Positions 7,156 to 18,216 are shown, numbered from the stretch's first letter. The stretch: DNA of 31,185 nucleotides from DASWHR01 sp036398095 (GCA_036398095.1 DASWHR010000098.1:1-31185); one strand, 5' to 3'. Notes: generated by a model not told the origin, from the sequence alone. Numbers and translations are program-made.

Positions 7156-8451
7156 ATGAGCGATCGAGTCGTGCGAGTTGGGCAACTGGGCTGTGGCATC
7201 GTCGGGTCCGCTGTGCTTCGAATGCTGCACGCCAACGAGCCCGACATTCGGCAGCGCATCGGCGCGGGCATCGAGGTCGCCGCGGTCGCCGTCCGATCGG
7301 CGTCGAAGAAGCGCGACATCCCCGAGTCGATGCAGTCGCTGCTCGGGGCCGATCCCCGTGCGATCGTCGCGGACCCTTCGATCGACGTGGTGATCGAAGT
7401 CATGGGCGGCATCGAGCCGGCACGATCCCTGATCCTGGATGCGCTCGGCAGCGGCAAGCGGGTGGTCACGGCCAACAAGGAACTCGTCGCCTCGCTCGGC
7501 AAAGAATTGTTCGACACGGCCGACGAGACCGGAATGGATTTGCGATTCGAAGCCGCAGTCGGCGGCGGGATTCCGCTGATCCGTCCGATCAAGGAAGGGC
7601 TGGCCGGCGACAAGGTTCGCAAGGTCATGGGGATCGTCAACGGCACAACGAATTTCATTCTCACCCGGATGAGCGAAGACGGACTCGAGTTCGGCGAAGC
7701 CTTGGCCGAGGCGGAGCGGCTCGGGTACACCGAACTGGATCCGAGCGCCGACATCGAAGGATTCGATCCGGCCGCCAAATGCGCGATCCTCGCCTCGATC
7801 GCGTTCAACTCGCGCGTCGTCGCCGGAGATGTATACCGGGAAGGGATCGCGAACGTGACCGCGACCGACATCGCTTTCGCGAAACGTCTCGGCTACGAAG
7901 TCAAGCTGCTCGCGATTGCCGAAGACCACGACGGCACGATCGCGGCGCGCGTGCACCCGGCGATGGTTCCCGCTTCCCATCCGCTGGCATCGGTTCGCGA
8001 AAACCTCAATGCCGTTTTCGTTGAAGCCGAGCGCGTTGGAGAGCTGATGTTTTACGGACGGGGCGCGGGCGGGGACCCGACGGCGACCAGCGTGGTGGGA
8101 GACGTGTGCGATGTGGCCCGCAACGTGGTGCGCGGCGCGCGAGGCATCGGCTGCACCTGTTACCTGTCGAAGCCGGTTCGTTCGATGGACGAGTCATACA
8201 GCCAGTACTACATGCTGTTGGAAGTCAGCGACGAGCCGGGCGTGCTCGCCGCCGTCGCCGACGTGTTCGCCAAGCACAACGTGTCGATCCGCAGCGTGTG
8301 GCAGGAAGGACACGGCGAAGGCGCGCAACTGGTCTTGATCACGCACCGCGCGCAGGAGCGCGACTTGCAGGCGACCGTGGACTCGCTCGGCGACCTCGAT
8401 GCCGTCACCGCGATCGCCAGCGTGATGCGCGTCGAGGGCGGCGAAGCCTGA
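7156..8451 (+). CDS. hom: Homoserine dehydrogenase with C-terminal ACT domain
   Basis: This 431-residue enzyme reduces aspartate semialdehyde to homoserine with NAD(P)H, the branch-point step toward threonine and methionine. The Rossmann nucleotide-binding turn is 'GQLGCGIVG' (about 9-17). The catalytic domain contains the family stretches 'GGGIPLIRPIKEGLAG' and 'GIVNGTTNFIL', followed by 'AAKCAILASIAF'. The C-terminal 80 residues are an ACT domain ('YYMLLEVSDEPGVLA'), the usual site of feedback control by threonine. No aspartokinase is fused. hom heads the hom-thrC-thrB set; the ATG has no ribosome-binding site and sits eight bases after a TATAGT box. Confidence 0.97.
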   Translation: MSDRVVRVGQLGCGIVGSAVLRMLHANEPDIRQRIGAGIEVAAVAVRSASKKRDIPESMQSLLGADPRAIVADPSIDVVIEVMGGIEPARSLILDALGSGKRVVTANKELVASLGKELFDTADETGMDLRFEAAVGGGIPLIRPIKEGLAGDKVRKVMGIVNGTTNFILTRMSEDGLEFGEALAEAERLGYTELDPSADIEGFDPAAKCAILASIAFNSRVVAGDVYREGIANVTATDIAFAKRLGYEVKLLAIAEDHDGTIAARVHPAMVPASHPLASVRENLNAVFVEAERVGELMFYGRGAGGDPTATSVVGDVCDVARNVVRGARGIGCTCYLSKPVRSMDESYSQYYMLLEVSDEPGVLAAVADVFAKHNVSIRSVWQEGHGEGAQLVLITHRAQERDLQATVDSLGDLDAVTAIASVMRVEGGEA

Positions 8452-8464
8452 TGGCGGGCCGGCG

Positions 8465-9523
8465 ATGAAGCCCGCGCATCAGTGGCGCGGCATCATCGAG
8501 GAATATCGGGATGCGCTTCCGGTTTCGGAGGCCACACCGGTCGTGACGCTTCGCGAAGGCGGGACGCCTTTGATTCACAGCGCGAGCCTGTCGGACCGGC
8601 TCGGCTGCGAGGTCCACCTGAAGTACGAGGGGGCAAACCCGACCGGTTCCTTCAAGGATCGCGGCATGACCGTGGCGATCTCCAAAGCCGCCGAAGAAGG
8701 ATCGAAGGCCGTCATTTGCGCATCCACCGGCAACACCTCGGCCAGCGCCGCCGCGTATGCGGCAAAGGCCGGGATGGACTGCATCGTGTTGGTCCCGCAG
8801 GGCGCGATCGCGCTGGGCAAGCTCGCGCAGGCGCTGGTGCACGGCGCGCGGCTGCTTCAGGTGGAAGGAAACTTCGACGAAGCGCTGACGATGGCGCGGG
8901 ACTTGGTCGAGCGTTATCCGGTGACGCTGGTCAACAGCGTCAATCCGTATCGAATCGAGGGACAGAAGACCGGCGCATTCGAGATCGTCGACGCGCTCGG
9001 GCGACCGCCGGACTATCACCTGATCCCCGTTGGGAATGCGGGCAACATCACCGCCTATTGGAAGGGGTATCGCGAGCTCCGTGACGACGAGCGGATCACC
9101 TATCTGCCGCGCATGTTCGGCTTTCAAGCAGCCGGCGCCGCGCCGATCGTGCTCGGCCATCCGGTCGAGAAGCCGCAAACTATCGCGACGGCGATCCGAA
9201 TCGGCAACCCGGCATCCTGGACGCAGGCGGTCGACGCCGCGACCCAGTCGGAAGGCGCGATTCGATCGGTCACGGATCGCGAGATCATCGCGGCCTATCG
9301 TTTGCTGGCGCGCGAGGGAGTCTTCGTCGAGATGGCCTCTGCCGCCTCGGTTGCCGGCATGCTTCAGCTCGACGACGAAGGCATCTTCGCGGCGGGGAAG
9401 ACGATCGTGTGCATCCTGACCGGGCACGGGCTGAAGGACCCCGACTGGGCCATCGCCGGCGCGCCGAATCCGGTTGTGGTTCCCCCCGACGCCGACGCCG
9501 CGGCACGCGAGCTCGGCCTCTGA
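8465..9523 (+). CDS. thrC: Threonine synthase
   Basis: The 352-residue PLP enzyme converts O-phosphohomoserine to threonine and phosphate, the last step of the pathway. The PLP-binding lysine is K64 in 'NPTGSFKDRGM', the hallmark of the family. 'STGNTSASAAAYAAKAG' binds the cofactor phosphate side, and 'PVGNAGNITAYWKGY' forms the phosphate-binding glycine loop. Length matches the short bacterial class of threonine synthases. It starts 13 bases after the hom stop and lies eight bases before thrB, so the three probably share one transcript. The ribosome-binding site is poor, which suggests dependence on translation of hom. Confidence 0.97.
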   Translation: MKPAHQWRGIIEEYRDALPVSEATPVVTLREGGTPLIHSASLSDRLGCEVHLKYEGANPTGSFKDRGMTVAISKAAEEGSKAVICASTGNTSASAAAYAAKAGMDCIVLVPQGAIALGKLAQALVHGARLLQVEGNFDEALTMARDLVERYPVTLVNSVNPYRIEGQKTGAFEIVDALGRPPDYHLIPVGNAGNITAYWKGYRELRDDERITYLPRMFGFQAAGAAPIVLGHPVEKPQTIATAIRIGNPASWTQAVDAATQSEGAIRSVTDREIIAAYRLLAREGVFVEMASAASVAGMLQLDDEGIFAAGKTIVCILTGHGLKDPDWAIAGAPNPVVVPPDADAAARELGL

Positions 9524-9531
9524 GCTGCGCC

Positions 9532-10416
9532 ATGAGCGTGACCGTTCGCGTGCCGGCGACGATCGCCAACCTGGGTCCCGGATTCGATTGCCTCGGATTG
9601 GCGATCGCCTGGCACAACCGCATCACCCTTGAAGCCGCCGGGACGACGACGGTCCATGTCTCCGGCCCGGGCGAAGATCGCATTCCGCGTGACGCGTCCA
9701 ATCTGGTCCTGCGATCGGTGCGTGCATGGGAGGCGGCCGTCGGGGCCGATGCAGGCGAGTGGGCGATCACGATCTCCAACGAAGCTCCATACGGCCGCGG
9801 CTTCGGATCCAGCGCGGCCGCGATCGTCGGCGGTCTCGTCGCGGCTCGCGCGATTCTCGGCGGCGGTGCGAGTCTGCTCGCGCTTGCCGGCGAAATCGAA
9901 GGCCACCTCGACAACGTCAGCGCCGCGCTGCTCGGCGGTGTCACCATTTCGGGGTACGCGACCGCCGACGCCTTCCGGCTGCCGCCGCCGGATTCGATCG
10001 CCGTCCTCGCGTGCGTTGCGCCGGGGCGGCTGTCGACCTCGAAGGCTCGCGCTGCGCTCCCGGCCCAGATTCCCTTTGCCGATGCGGTGTTCAACGCGTC
10101 GCGGGCGGCGCTGCTTGCGGCCTCGATCGCGACCGGCGACCCGACTCGCTTGCCGGCGGCAACCGAGGACCGGCTGCACCAGGATCGCCGGTTCGCCATC
10201 GCGGAGGATGCCGGCGCGCTGGCGCGCGCGCTGCGCGCCGACGGCATCGCCGCGTTCCTGTCCGGGGCCGGGCCGAGCATCGCCGCGCTGGTTGCGGCCG
10301 GCGACGCGCCGTCCGCCGCGAATGCGGCGCGCACGCATGCTCCCGATGGATGGGAGATACGAATCGTCCCCTTCGATCCGTCGGGTGCTGTGGTGGAAAA
10401 GCATCCGACCCGTTGA
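9532..10416 (+). CDS. thrB: Homoserine kinase
   Basis: This GHMP-family kinase (294 residues) phosphorylates homoserine with ATP to make the substrate of ThrC. The N-terminus 'VRVPATIANLGPGFDCLG' is diagnostic of ThrB, and the ATP-binding glycine loop is 'PYGRGFGSSAAAIVGG'. The third GHMP motif appears as 'FLSGAGPSIAAL'. The ATG lies eight bases after the thrC stop. The order hom-thrC-thrB is the actinobacterial one. In mycobacteria rho follows soon after; here a five-gene cassette comes between them. Confidence 0.96.
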   Translation: MSVTVRVPATIANLGPGFDCLGLAIAWHNRITLEAAGTTTVHVSGPGEDRIPRDASNLVLRSVRAWEAAVGADAGEWAITISNEAPYGRGFGSSAAAIVGGLVAARAILGGGASLLALAGEIEGHLDNVSAALLGGVTISGYATADAFRLPPPDSIAVLACVAPGRLSTSKARAALPAQIPFADAVFNASRAALLAASIATGDPTRLPAATEDRLHQDRRFAIAEDAGALARALRADGIAAFLSGAGPSIAALVAAGDAPSAANAARTHAPDGWEIRIVPFDPSGAVVEKHPTR

Positions 10417-10436
10417 GATTGAGCCGCGAGTGCCCA

Positions 10437-10442
10437 TAGGCT
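10437..10442 (+). promoter_or_regulatory. -10 element TAGGCT of the debranching enzyme/cDPG cassette
   Basis: TAGGCT ends six bases before the ATG at 10449, so the expected start site falls on or next to the start codon. GAGGA lies between, but too close to the ATG for a normal ribosome-binding site. It would allow the cassette and the downstream rho gene to be expressed apart from the threonine genes. Confidence 0.45.
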
Positions 10443-10448
10443 GAGGAA

Positions 10449-12677
10449 ATGGTGTCACCAGAGAGCGCCCCTCCGATTCAGGCCGTCGGCCCCGACGGTC
10501 TGGTCTTCGAAGTCGATCCCGATGCCGACGCCCGGTTCGCCGCCGCCCGCCGCGAATCCATCCTCCCCGACGATCCATCCGGCCTGCTCGCCACCAAAGA
10601 GGGCGACATGTTCCTCTACACGACCCCGGAGGGGAACCTGTCGGGGGGCGGCACAGGCCTTTACTATCGCGACACGCGCTTCTTGTCCGCCTACGCGATG
10701 GAGATTGCCGGTTCGCCGCCGGTGCTGCTGTCTTCGAGTGCCGAGCGCGCCTCGATGTCCTACATCGACTGCACGAACGAAAACGTCTGGGAGGGCGAAC
10801 GGATCGCGATCCCGCAGCAGACGCTGAACATGCGCCGCACCCGCGTCATCGCCGACCGGCTCTTTGAGCGGGTTCGCATCAAGAACTACAACCCGTTTCC
10901 CGTTCGCATCGAAGTGCGCTTGACCCTGGGCGCCGACTTCGCGGACATCTTCGAGGTGCGCGGCCTGCACCGCGAACGGCGCGGCACGCAATTCAAGCCT
11001 CGCGTGGACGGCACGCGCGTGACCCTGGCCTATCGCGGCGAGGACGGGGCGTTCCGAACGACCCGCATCGATCTGGGAACCGCGCCGACCCGTCATCACA
11101 TCGAAGCAGGGACCGTCACCGTTTGGTTCGACTTGGATCTGGGCGCCCACTACACCCGGGTGCTTCATTTCACGATCGAGCCCATCATCGGCGACGAGCG
11201 CCTGCCGCAGGTCTCGTTCGAGTCGGCGCTGCACGAGTTGCGGCGCTCCTACGAGGATTGGGAGCGTTCGTGCACCACGATCGACACCGACAACGAGCTG
11301 TTCAACCGGCTGTTGCAGCGAGGCGTTCGCGACCTGCGAGCGCTGCTGACCGAAACCCCGGACGGCCAGTACCTTGCTGCGGGCATCCCGTGGTACGTCG
11401 CCCCCTTCGGTCGCGATTCGCTCTTGACCAGCCATCAGATCCTGATGATCAACCCGGATCCGGCTCGGGATACGCTTCGGATGCTCGCGCGCCTGCAAGG
11501 CCGCGAGGACGATCCGTGGCGCGACGAAGAGCCCGGAAAGATTCTCCACGAGATTCGCCGCGGCGAGCTGGCTTCCGCGACGCGAATTCCGCACACGCCG
11601 TACTACGGCAGCGTCGATTCGACGCCGCTGTTTCTGATACTGCTCGGCACCTACTACAAGTGGACGGCCGATCGCGCGTTCCTGGAAGAGATGATCCCGC
11701 ACGTGGAACGAGCTCTCGCGTGGATCGACGACTACGGCGACCAGGACGGCGACGGGTTCGTCGAGTATCTGAAGCGCTCGCCGCTCGGGCTCGACAATCA
11801 AGGCTGGAAGGATTCGCACGACTCGGTGGTGCACGCCGACGGGACGCTCGCCAAGGGCCCGATCGCGCTCGCCGAGGTGCAGGCCTACGTGTACCTCGCC
11901 AAGCAGCGGACCGCGATGATGTACCAGGACCTCGGATCGCTCGATCGCGCGACGGCGCTCCGCGAGCAAGCGGCTGCGCTGCGAAACCGGTTCGACGAAG
12001 CCTTCTGGATGGAGGACGAGCGCTACTACGCGCTCGGTCTTGACGGCGACAAGCGTCAGATCCGGTCGGTGACGTCCAACCCGGCGCACGGACTGTACTG
12101 CGGCATCATTCCGCCCGAGCGAGCAGCCGACGTCGCGGAACGCCTGCTCGAACCGGATATGTTCAGTGGGTGGGGCGTGCGGACGATGTCGAAGTCGGCG
12201 CTTGCCTACAACCCGATGTCCTACCACAACGGCTCCGTCTGGCCGCACGACAATGCGTTCATTGCCGCCGGGCTCAAGCGCTACGGCTTCCACCGAAAGA
12301 CCAATCGCCTGGCCACGTCCCTGTTCGATGCGGCGATCTTCTCGCAGACCATGCGGTTGCCGGAACTGTTCTGCGGGTTCACGCGGCGCACTCCCAACCG
12401 CCCGGTGTCCTACCCGGTTGCTTGCTCGCCCCAGGCGTGGGCCGCAGGTGCCCCGTTCTTGATGCTTCAATCCATGCTCGGACTGTCGGCGCGCGCGCCG
12501 GAGAACTTGCTTACCATCAACTCGCCGGTGCTGCCTGCCTGGCTGAATACGATCGAGATGCGCAATCTGCGGGTTGGCTCGTCCACGATATCGATCGCGT
12601 TCAGGAGGGAAGGAGACATGACGGGATTCACGGTCCTGTCCAAGCAGGGCGACCTGCGCGTGATCATGGAGGAGTAG
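10449..12677 (+). CDS. Amylo-alpha-1,6-glucosidase-type glycogen debranching protein
   Basis: The protein has 742 residues. Residues about 35-240 form the beta-rich N-terminal domain typical of bacterial glycogen-debranching proteins ('GLYYRDTRFLSAY' is a strong marker). From about 300 it is an (alpha/alpha)6 barrel with 'GIPWYVAPFGRDSLL', 'GLDNQGWKDSHDS' and 'YHNGSVWPHDNAFIA', motifs shared by this family and its glucoamylase-like relatives. Members are thought to act on alpha-1,6 branches of glycogen or related alpha-glucans, though few have been assayed. No signal peptide is present, so the substrate should be cytoplasmic. The gene heads the cassette and lies four bases before the metallophosphoesterase gene, which suggests a link between glucan breakdown and the phosphoglycerate enzymes downstream. 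Confidence 0.88.
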   Translation: MVSPESAPPIQAVGPDGLVFEVDPDADARFAAARRESILPDDPSGLLATKEGDMFLYTTPEGNLSGGGTGLYYRDTRFLSAYAMEIAGSPPVLLSSSAERASMSYIDCTNENVWEGERIAIPQQTLNMRRTRVIADRLFERVRIKNYNPFPVRIEVRLTLGADFADIFEVRGLHRERRGTQFKPRVDGTRVTLAYRGEDGAFRTTRIDLGTAPTRHHIEAGTVTVWFDLDLGAHYTRVLHFTIEPIIGDERLPQVSFESALHELRRSYEDWERSCTTIDTDNELFNRLLQRGVRDLRALLTETPDGQYLAAGIPWYVAPFGRDSLLTSHQILMINPDPARDTLRMLARLQGREDDPWRDEEPGKILHEIRRGELASATRIPHTPYYGSVDSTPLFLILLGTYYKWTADRAFLEEMIPHVERALAWIDDYGDQDGDGFVEYLKRSPLGLDNQGWKDSHDSVVHADGTLAKGPIALAEVQAYVYLAKQRTAMMYQDLGSLDRATALREQAAALRNRFDEAFWMEDERYYALGLDGDKRQIRSVTSNPAHGLYCGIIPPERAADVAERLLEPDMFSGWGVRTMSKSALAYNPMSYHNGSVWPHDNAFIAAGLKRYGFHRKTNRLATSLFDAAIFSQTMRLPELFCGFTRRTPNRPVSYPVACSPQAWAAGAPFLMLQSMLGLSARAPENLLTINSPVLPAWLNTIEMRNLRVGSSTISIAFRREGDMTGFTVLSKQGDLRVIMEE

Positions 12678-12680
12678 ATC

Positions 12681-13481
12681 GTGGCCGTCACCATCGCTCA
12701 TGTTTCGGACTGGCACGTCGGCTCGGTTCATTTCGTGCCGAATCTGATGGACCGCGTGATCCGCGAGCTCAACGAGCTCGAGCCCGACATGGTGGTCTGC
12801 ACGGGCGACTTCACCAACGAAGGCTTTCGTCAAGAGTACAAGACCGCCGCCGCGTACCTGCATCAGATCTCGCCGCGCGTCCTGTCGGTTCCCGGTAATC
12901 ACGACGCGCGCAACGTCGGCTACGTTCATTTCGAAGAACTGATCGGAGCGCGACACTGGTCGGTCGAGGTCGGCGGGGTCAAGATCGTCGGCGCCGACTC
13001 GTCCGAACCGGACCTCAACATCGGTCAGATCGGCCGCGAGCGCTACCCCTGGATCGCCGAGCAGTTCGACGGCGACTACCGATTGAAGATCTATGTTCAG
13101 CACCATCATCTGCTGCCGATTCCCGGCACCGGCCGCGAGCGCAATATCGTCTACGACGCCGGCGACCTGCTCGAGGTGCTCATCCGCTCGGGCGTCAATC
13201 TGGTGCTGACCGGCCATAAGCACGTGCCGTATGTGTGGCGGATCGAAAACCTCTACGTCGCCAACGCCGGCACTTGCTCCAGCCTCCGGCTGCGCGGCCA
13301 CACCCGCCCGTGCTACAACGTCGTCACCGTCGACGACGACGAGTTGATCATCCGCCGCAAGTATCCCTTCGGCCCCGAAGAGATCATCGCGCATCTCAAC
13401 ATTCGAACCGGCCGGGAGATGTTCCGCGAACTCCAGAGCATCGTGGAAGAGCCCGAAGTGGCGGCGCAAGGATCCGAGTGA
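12681..13481 (+). CDS. Calcineurin-like metallophosphoesterase
   Basis: This 266-residue protein carries the full metal-binding set of the family: D10-x-H12 ('SDWHVG'), G42-D43 ('TGDFTN'), G72-N73-H74-D75, histidines 141-143 ('QHHHLLP') and G178-H-K-H181. Two metal ions in the active site would hydrolyse a phosphomono- or diester. The layout resembles the CpdA/Icc branch (cyclic-nucleotide phosphodiesterases), but the substrate cannot be read from sequence. GTG 12681 lies three bases after the debranching-enzyme stop, with GGAGGAG in the end of that gene as ribosome-binding site. Its stop overlaps the start of the cyclic diphosphoglycerate synthetase (GTGA). This tight coupling suggests a related substrate; hydrolysis of cyclic 2,3-diphosphoglycerate is an attractive but unproven possibility. 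Confidence 0.88.
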   Translation: MAVTIAHVSDWHVGSVHFVPNLMDRVIRELNELEPDMVVCTGDFTNEGFRQEYKTAAAYLHQISPRVLSVPGNHDARNVGYVHFEELIGARHWSVEVGGVKIVGADSSEPDLNIGQIGRERYPWIAEQFDGDYRLKIYVQHHHLLPIPGTGRERNIVYDAGDLLEVLIRSGVNLVLTGHKHVPYVWRIENLYVANAGTCSSLRLRGHTRPCYNVVTVDDDELIIRRKYPFGPEEIIAHLNIRTGREMFRELQSIVEEPEVAAQGSE

Positions 13482-14794
13482 CCAAGGCGCTCGTTCTGAT
13501 CGACGGCGAGCACTATCCGCCGGTCACGCTGCAGGCAATCGACGTCACGCGCGCTCGCGGCTACGAGGTGATCGCCGCGGTGTTCTGCGGTGGGGGAGAA
13601 AAGCTCTCCCGGCCGTTGGACACCGGAGGCATTCCGATCGTGCGCGGTGACGACGCGCTGGACGCCCTCGAAATTGCGATCGGCGCTTTCGCCGCCGACG
13701 TCGTCGTGGACTTGTCCGACGATCCGATCGTGGACCACGCGATGCGGATGCGTCTGGCGGGGATCGCGCTGTCGCGCGGACTGGCCTACGAAGCGCCCGG
13801 CTTTCGCCTCGAGCCGCCGCCGCGAACTCGGATCGCGCACGTTCCGACGATCGCGGTGATCGGAACCGGGAAGCGATGCGGCAAGACGGCCGTGTCCGCA
13901 CACGTCGCGCGAACGTTGAAGGAGTCGGGTCTGCGTCCGGTCATCGTCGCGATGGGACGAGGCGGGCCGGACCGCCCGGTCGTCGTCCGCGGCGACCTTC
14001 ATCCCCCGACGGTGGAGGCGCTGGTCGCGTTGGCCGTCGCAGGCAACCATGCGGCGAGCGATGTCTACGAGGACGCGGTCGTGGCCGGGGTCGCGGCGGT
14101 TGGCGCCCGTCGCGCCGGGGCCGGACCCTCGGGCGCCACCGCGGTCGATACGGTCGTCGCAGCGGTCGAGGCCGCGCACGGTCTGGAGCCGGACGTGATC
14201 GTGCTCGAAGGATCGGGGACCGCGATCCCGCCGGTGCACGCGGACGCGACCATCCTGGTCGCCCGGGACACCGACGATTTGGGGTCCTGGCCCGCTTCGC
14301 ACCGGCTATTGCTTGCCGACCTGCTCGTGGTTAGAATGACCGACGGCAAGGTCGCTTCGACCGAGGATTTCGCTCTCACTTCCCCAGACCGCCCTCCGGC
14401 ATCCGTCGTTCGTGTAGCGGTTGCGCTCAGGCCGACGCCGCTGGGGCCGGTTGAGGGGCGGCGGGTCTTCGCCGCGACGACGGCTCCGGTCGACACCGGG
14501 GACATGTTGCGAGACCATCTTGAGCGGGAATACGGCGCGAAGGTCGTCGGCGTCACGCACCACCTCGCCGATCGCACCAAGCTCGAGACGGACTTGCGCG
14601 CGATCGCGGGCAGGTACGAGATCCTTGCCGTGGAATTGAAGGCGGCGGCGGTTGACGTCGCGGTGCGTGTCGCGCAAGAAGGCGGCGCGGAGATCGTGTT
14701 CGTGGACAACCGACCGATCAGCGCAGGACGCGACCTCGAAGACGAGATCGCGACGGTCCATAAGAAGGCGCAGGAACGTTTCAAGAACCGCTAG
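13478..14794 (+). CDS. Cyclic 2,3-diphosphoglycerate synthetase
   Basis: The 438-residue protein begins 'TKALVLIDGEHYPPVT', the signature N-terminus of the archaeal cyclic 2,3-diphosphoglycerate synthetase family. A P-loop 'GTGKRCGKT' lies at 129-137, and further conserved stretches are 'VVDLSDDPIVDH' and the C-terminal 'EIVFVDNRPI'. In methanogens such as Methanothermus the enzyme closes the intramolecular phosphoanhydride of 2,3-diphosphoglycerate with ATP; the product is a thermoprotectant and phosphate store. GTG 13478 is chosen because it overlaps the preceding stop and places the conserved motif at the N-terminus. The kinase making its substrate is encoded 31 bases downstream. Base composition and codon use look like the neighbours, so any transfer from archaea is old. 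Confidence 0.87.
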   Translation: MTKALVLIDGEHYPPVTLQAIDVTRARGYEVIAAVFCGGGEKLSRPLDTGGIPIVRGDDALDALEIAIGAFAADVVVDLSDDPIVDHAMRMRLAGIALSRGLAYEAPGFRLEPPPRTRIAHVPTIAVIGTGKRCGKTAVSAHVARTLKESGLRPVIVAMGRGGPDRPVVVRGDLHPPTVEALVALAVAGNHAASDVYEDAVVAGVAAVGARRAGAGPSGATAVDTVVAAVEAAHGLEPDVIVLEGSGTAIPPVHADATILVARDTDDLGSWPASHRLLLADLLVVRMTDGKVASTEDFALTSPDRPPASVVRVAVALRPTPLGPVEGRRVFAATTAPVDTGDMLRDHLEREYGAKVVGVTHHLADRTKLETDLRAIAGRYEILAVELKAAAVDVAVRVAQEGGAEIVFVDNRPISAGRDLEDEIATVHKKAQERFKNR

Positions 14795-14825
14795 CGTTGG
14801 AACCCTGTCCGGGAAACTCAAACCC

Positions 14826-15869
14826 ATGACCCCCACCGACGGCCACGGCCACGCGTCCCGAGCGATCATCATCAGCGATCGGGAGCATGGCTTGCCGTAC
14901 TCGAAAGGCCTCATGGCCGGTGCGATCATGACCGCCGGCCTTTCGCCGGCGCGCGCCTATCACGTCGCCCAGACGATCGAAGATCGCCTGCTCGAAACCG
15001 GGCGCGACGCGGTCTCGACCGGCGAGCTGCGGCGTCTGGCCACCGACGTCCTGCGGGACGAGGCCGGCGAGCGCTACGCCGAGGCGTACATGAAATGGCA
15101 GGCCGTCGCCGACCTGGATCGCCCCTTGATCATCTTGATCGGCGGTGGAACCGGCGTCGGAAAGTCGACGATCGCGACGCAGCTCGGCGCGCGGCTGGGG
15201 ATCGTCAGGATCATCTCGACCGACGCGATCCGCGAAGTGATGAAGGGTGTCGTCAGCCGTCGCTTCATGCCGGCCCTGTACACATCGTCGTTCAACGCCG
15301 ACGAGATGGTGCGGGCCAAGATTCCGGCCGGCGAAGATCCCGTCCTTGCGGGCTTTCGAGAGCAGGCCGCCGCGGTCGCCGTCGGCGTGCGGGCGCTGGT
15401 CGAGCGGGCGCTCACCGAAGGGACCGATGTCATCATCGAAGGCGCCCACATCGTGCCCGGGTTCGTGACGACCGACGATCTAAGGAGCCGCGCCGTTGTG
15501 GTGCAGCTCGCCGTCACCGTCGACGACGAGGATCTCCACCGCAGCCATTTCTCGGTGCGCAGCCATCAGGCCCGCTCGCGCCCGCAGCATCGCTACCTCG
15601 ATCACTTCGACAGCATCCGGCGCATTCAGAAATTCATCCGATCCCAGGCGCTCGCCCACAGCGTCCCGATCGTTTCAAACTACAATCTGGACGCGACGAT
15701 CGCATCCGTGATCGAACTCGTGACCACCACCGCCACGAAGGCCGCGTCGGCCGGGCGTCGGCCCTCGGGTCGCAAGCCGGTCGACCCGGCGGTCGCGCCC
15801 CGTCACGTGCCCGACGCCACCGAGCGGCTTCGCGCCGTCGCGCGCTCATCAGAGGAGGACGCATCATGA
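14826..15869 (+). CDS. 2-phosphoglycerate kinase
   Basis: The 347-residue protein matches the archaeal 2-phosphoglycerate kinase layout. An N-terminal ATP-cone-like helical domain (about 12-90) contains 'GLPYSKGLMAGAIMTAGLSP'. A kinase domain follows with the P-loop 'GTGVGKST' (108-115), 'ISTDAIREVMKG' and 'IIEGAHIVPGF'. Late in the domain 'RYLDHFDSIRRIQKF' resembles the family's 'RYxxxFxxIRxIQ' stretch. It would phosphorylate 2-phosphoglycerate to 2,3-diphosphoglycerate, the substrate of the synthetase encoded just upstream. The last 50 or so residues are Pro/Arg/Ala-rich and probably disordered. ATG 14826 lacks a good ribosome-binding site but is the only start just before the conserved domain. 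The stop overlaps the transaldolase ATG (ATGA). Confidence 0.88.
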   Translation: MTPTDGHGHASRAIIISDREHGLPYSKGLMAGAIMTAGLSPARAYHVAQTIEDRLLETGRDAVSTGELRRLATDVLRDEAGERYAEAYMKWQAVADLDRPLIILIGGGTGVGKSTIATQLGARLGIVRIISTDAIREVMKGVVSRRFMPALYTSSFNADEMVRAKIPAGEDPVLAGFREQAAAVAVGVRALVERALTEGTDVIIEGAHIVPGFVTTDDLRSRAVVVQLAVTVDDEDLHRSHFSVRSHQARSRPQHRYLDHFDSIRRIQKFIRSQALAHSVPIVSNYNLDATIASVIELVTTTATKAASAGRRPSGRKPVDPAVAPRHVPDATERLRAVARSSEEDAS

Positions 15870-16539
15870 AGCTTTGGCTCGACACGGCAAGCATCGACGA
15901 GATCCGCGAGATCAATCGCTGGGGGGTCCTGTCCGGCGTGACCACCAACCCGACGCTGGTCGGCAAGGAAGGCGGCTCGGTCGATTTCGACATGCGGCTC
16001 AAGGAGATCGCTTCCGAGGTCGACGGGCCGGTCTGCGGCGAGGTGACCAACCTCGAATCCGCCGACGTCATGGTCGAGCAAGGACTCAAGATTGCCGATA
16101 TCGCGCCGAATATCGTCGTGAAGGTTCCGGTGACCCCCGACGGGTACGCCGCGGTCAAGAAACTCTCCGGGCGCGGCATCCGGACCAACATGACGCTATG
16201 CTTCTCACCGGCGCAGGCGATTCTGGCGGCGGAAGCCGGCGCAGGCTACATCAGCCCGTTCCTCGGCCGCGTCGATGACATCTCCAGCGACGGGATGTCG
16301 CTGCTGGCCGAGATCTGCGGTATCTACGAAATTCACGGCTACACCACCGAGGTTCTCGCGGCCAGCATGCGCTCGCCGCAACACGTCGTGGACTCGGCCA
16401 AGGCGGGCGCGGACGTCGCCACGATGCCGTACTCGGTTTTCAAAGCGCTGGTGAAGCATCCATTGACGGACATAGGGCTTGACCGCTTCGCGAAGGACTG
16501 GGAGGACTACCAAAAGTCCGTGCGAGGCGGAGGGGAAAG

Positions 16540-16543
<4 letters not shown>
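15866..16543 (+). CDS. Small transaldolase / fructose-6-phosphate aldolase family protein
   Basis: The 225-residue protein belongs to the short TalC/Fsa branch of transaldolases ('MKLWLDTASIDEIREI', 'GVTTNPTLV'). The Schiff-base lysine is K86 in 'NIVVKVPVT'. Other family stretches are 'TLCFSPAQAILAAEAGAGYISPFLGR' (in part) and 'VLAASMRSPQHV'. It moves a dihydroxyacetone unit between sugar phosphates or cleaves fructose 6-phosphate; short family members of both kinds exist, so the exact activity is open. AGGAGGA (15852-15858) is a strong ribosome-binding site. The start overlaps the stop of the 2-phosphoglycerate kinase, and the stop overlaps the GTG of rho. This makes it the bridge between the sugar-phosphate cassette and the conserved rho-prfA region. 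Confidence 0.92.

Positions 16544-18216
<1,673 letters not shown>

Noticed and set aside
10455..13469. Long minus-strand open frame of about 1000 codons
   Set aside because: It lies antisense to the debranching enzyme and phosphoesterase genes, has no recognisable motif and shows the biased composition of a shadow frame in GC-rich DNA.
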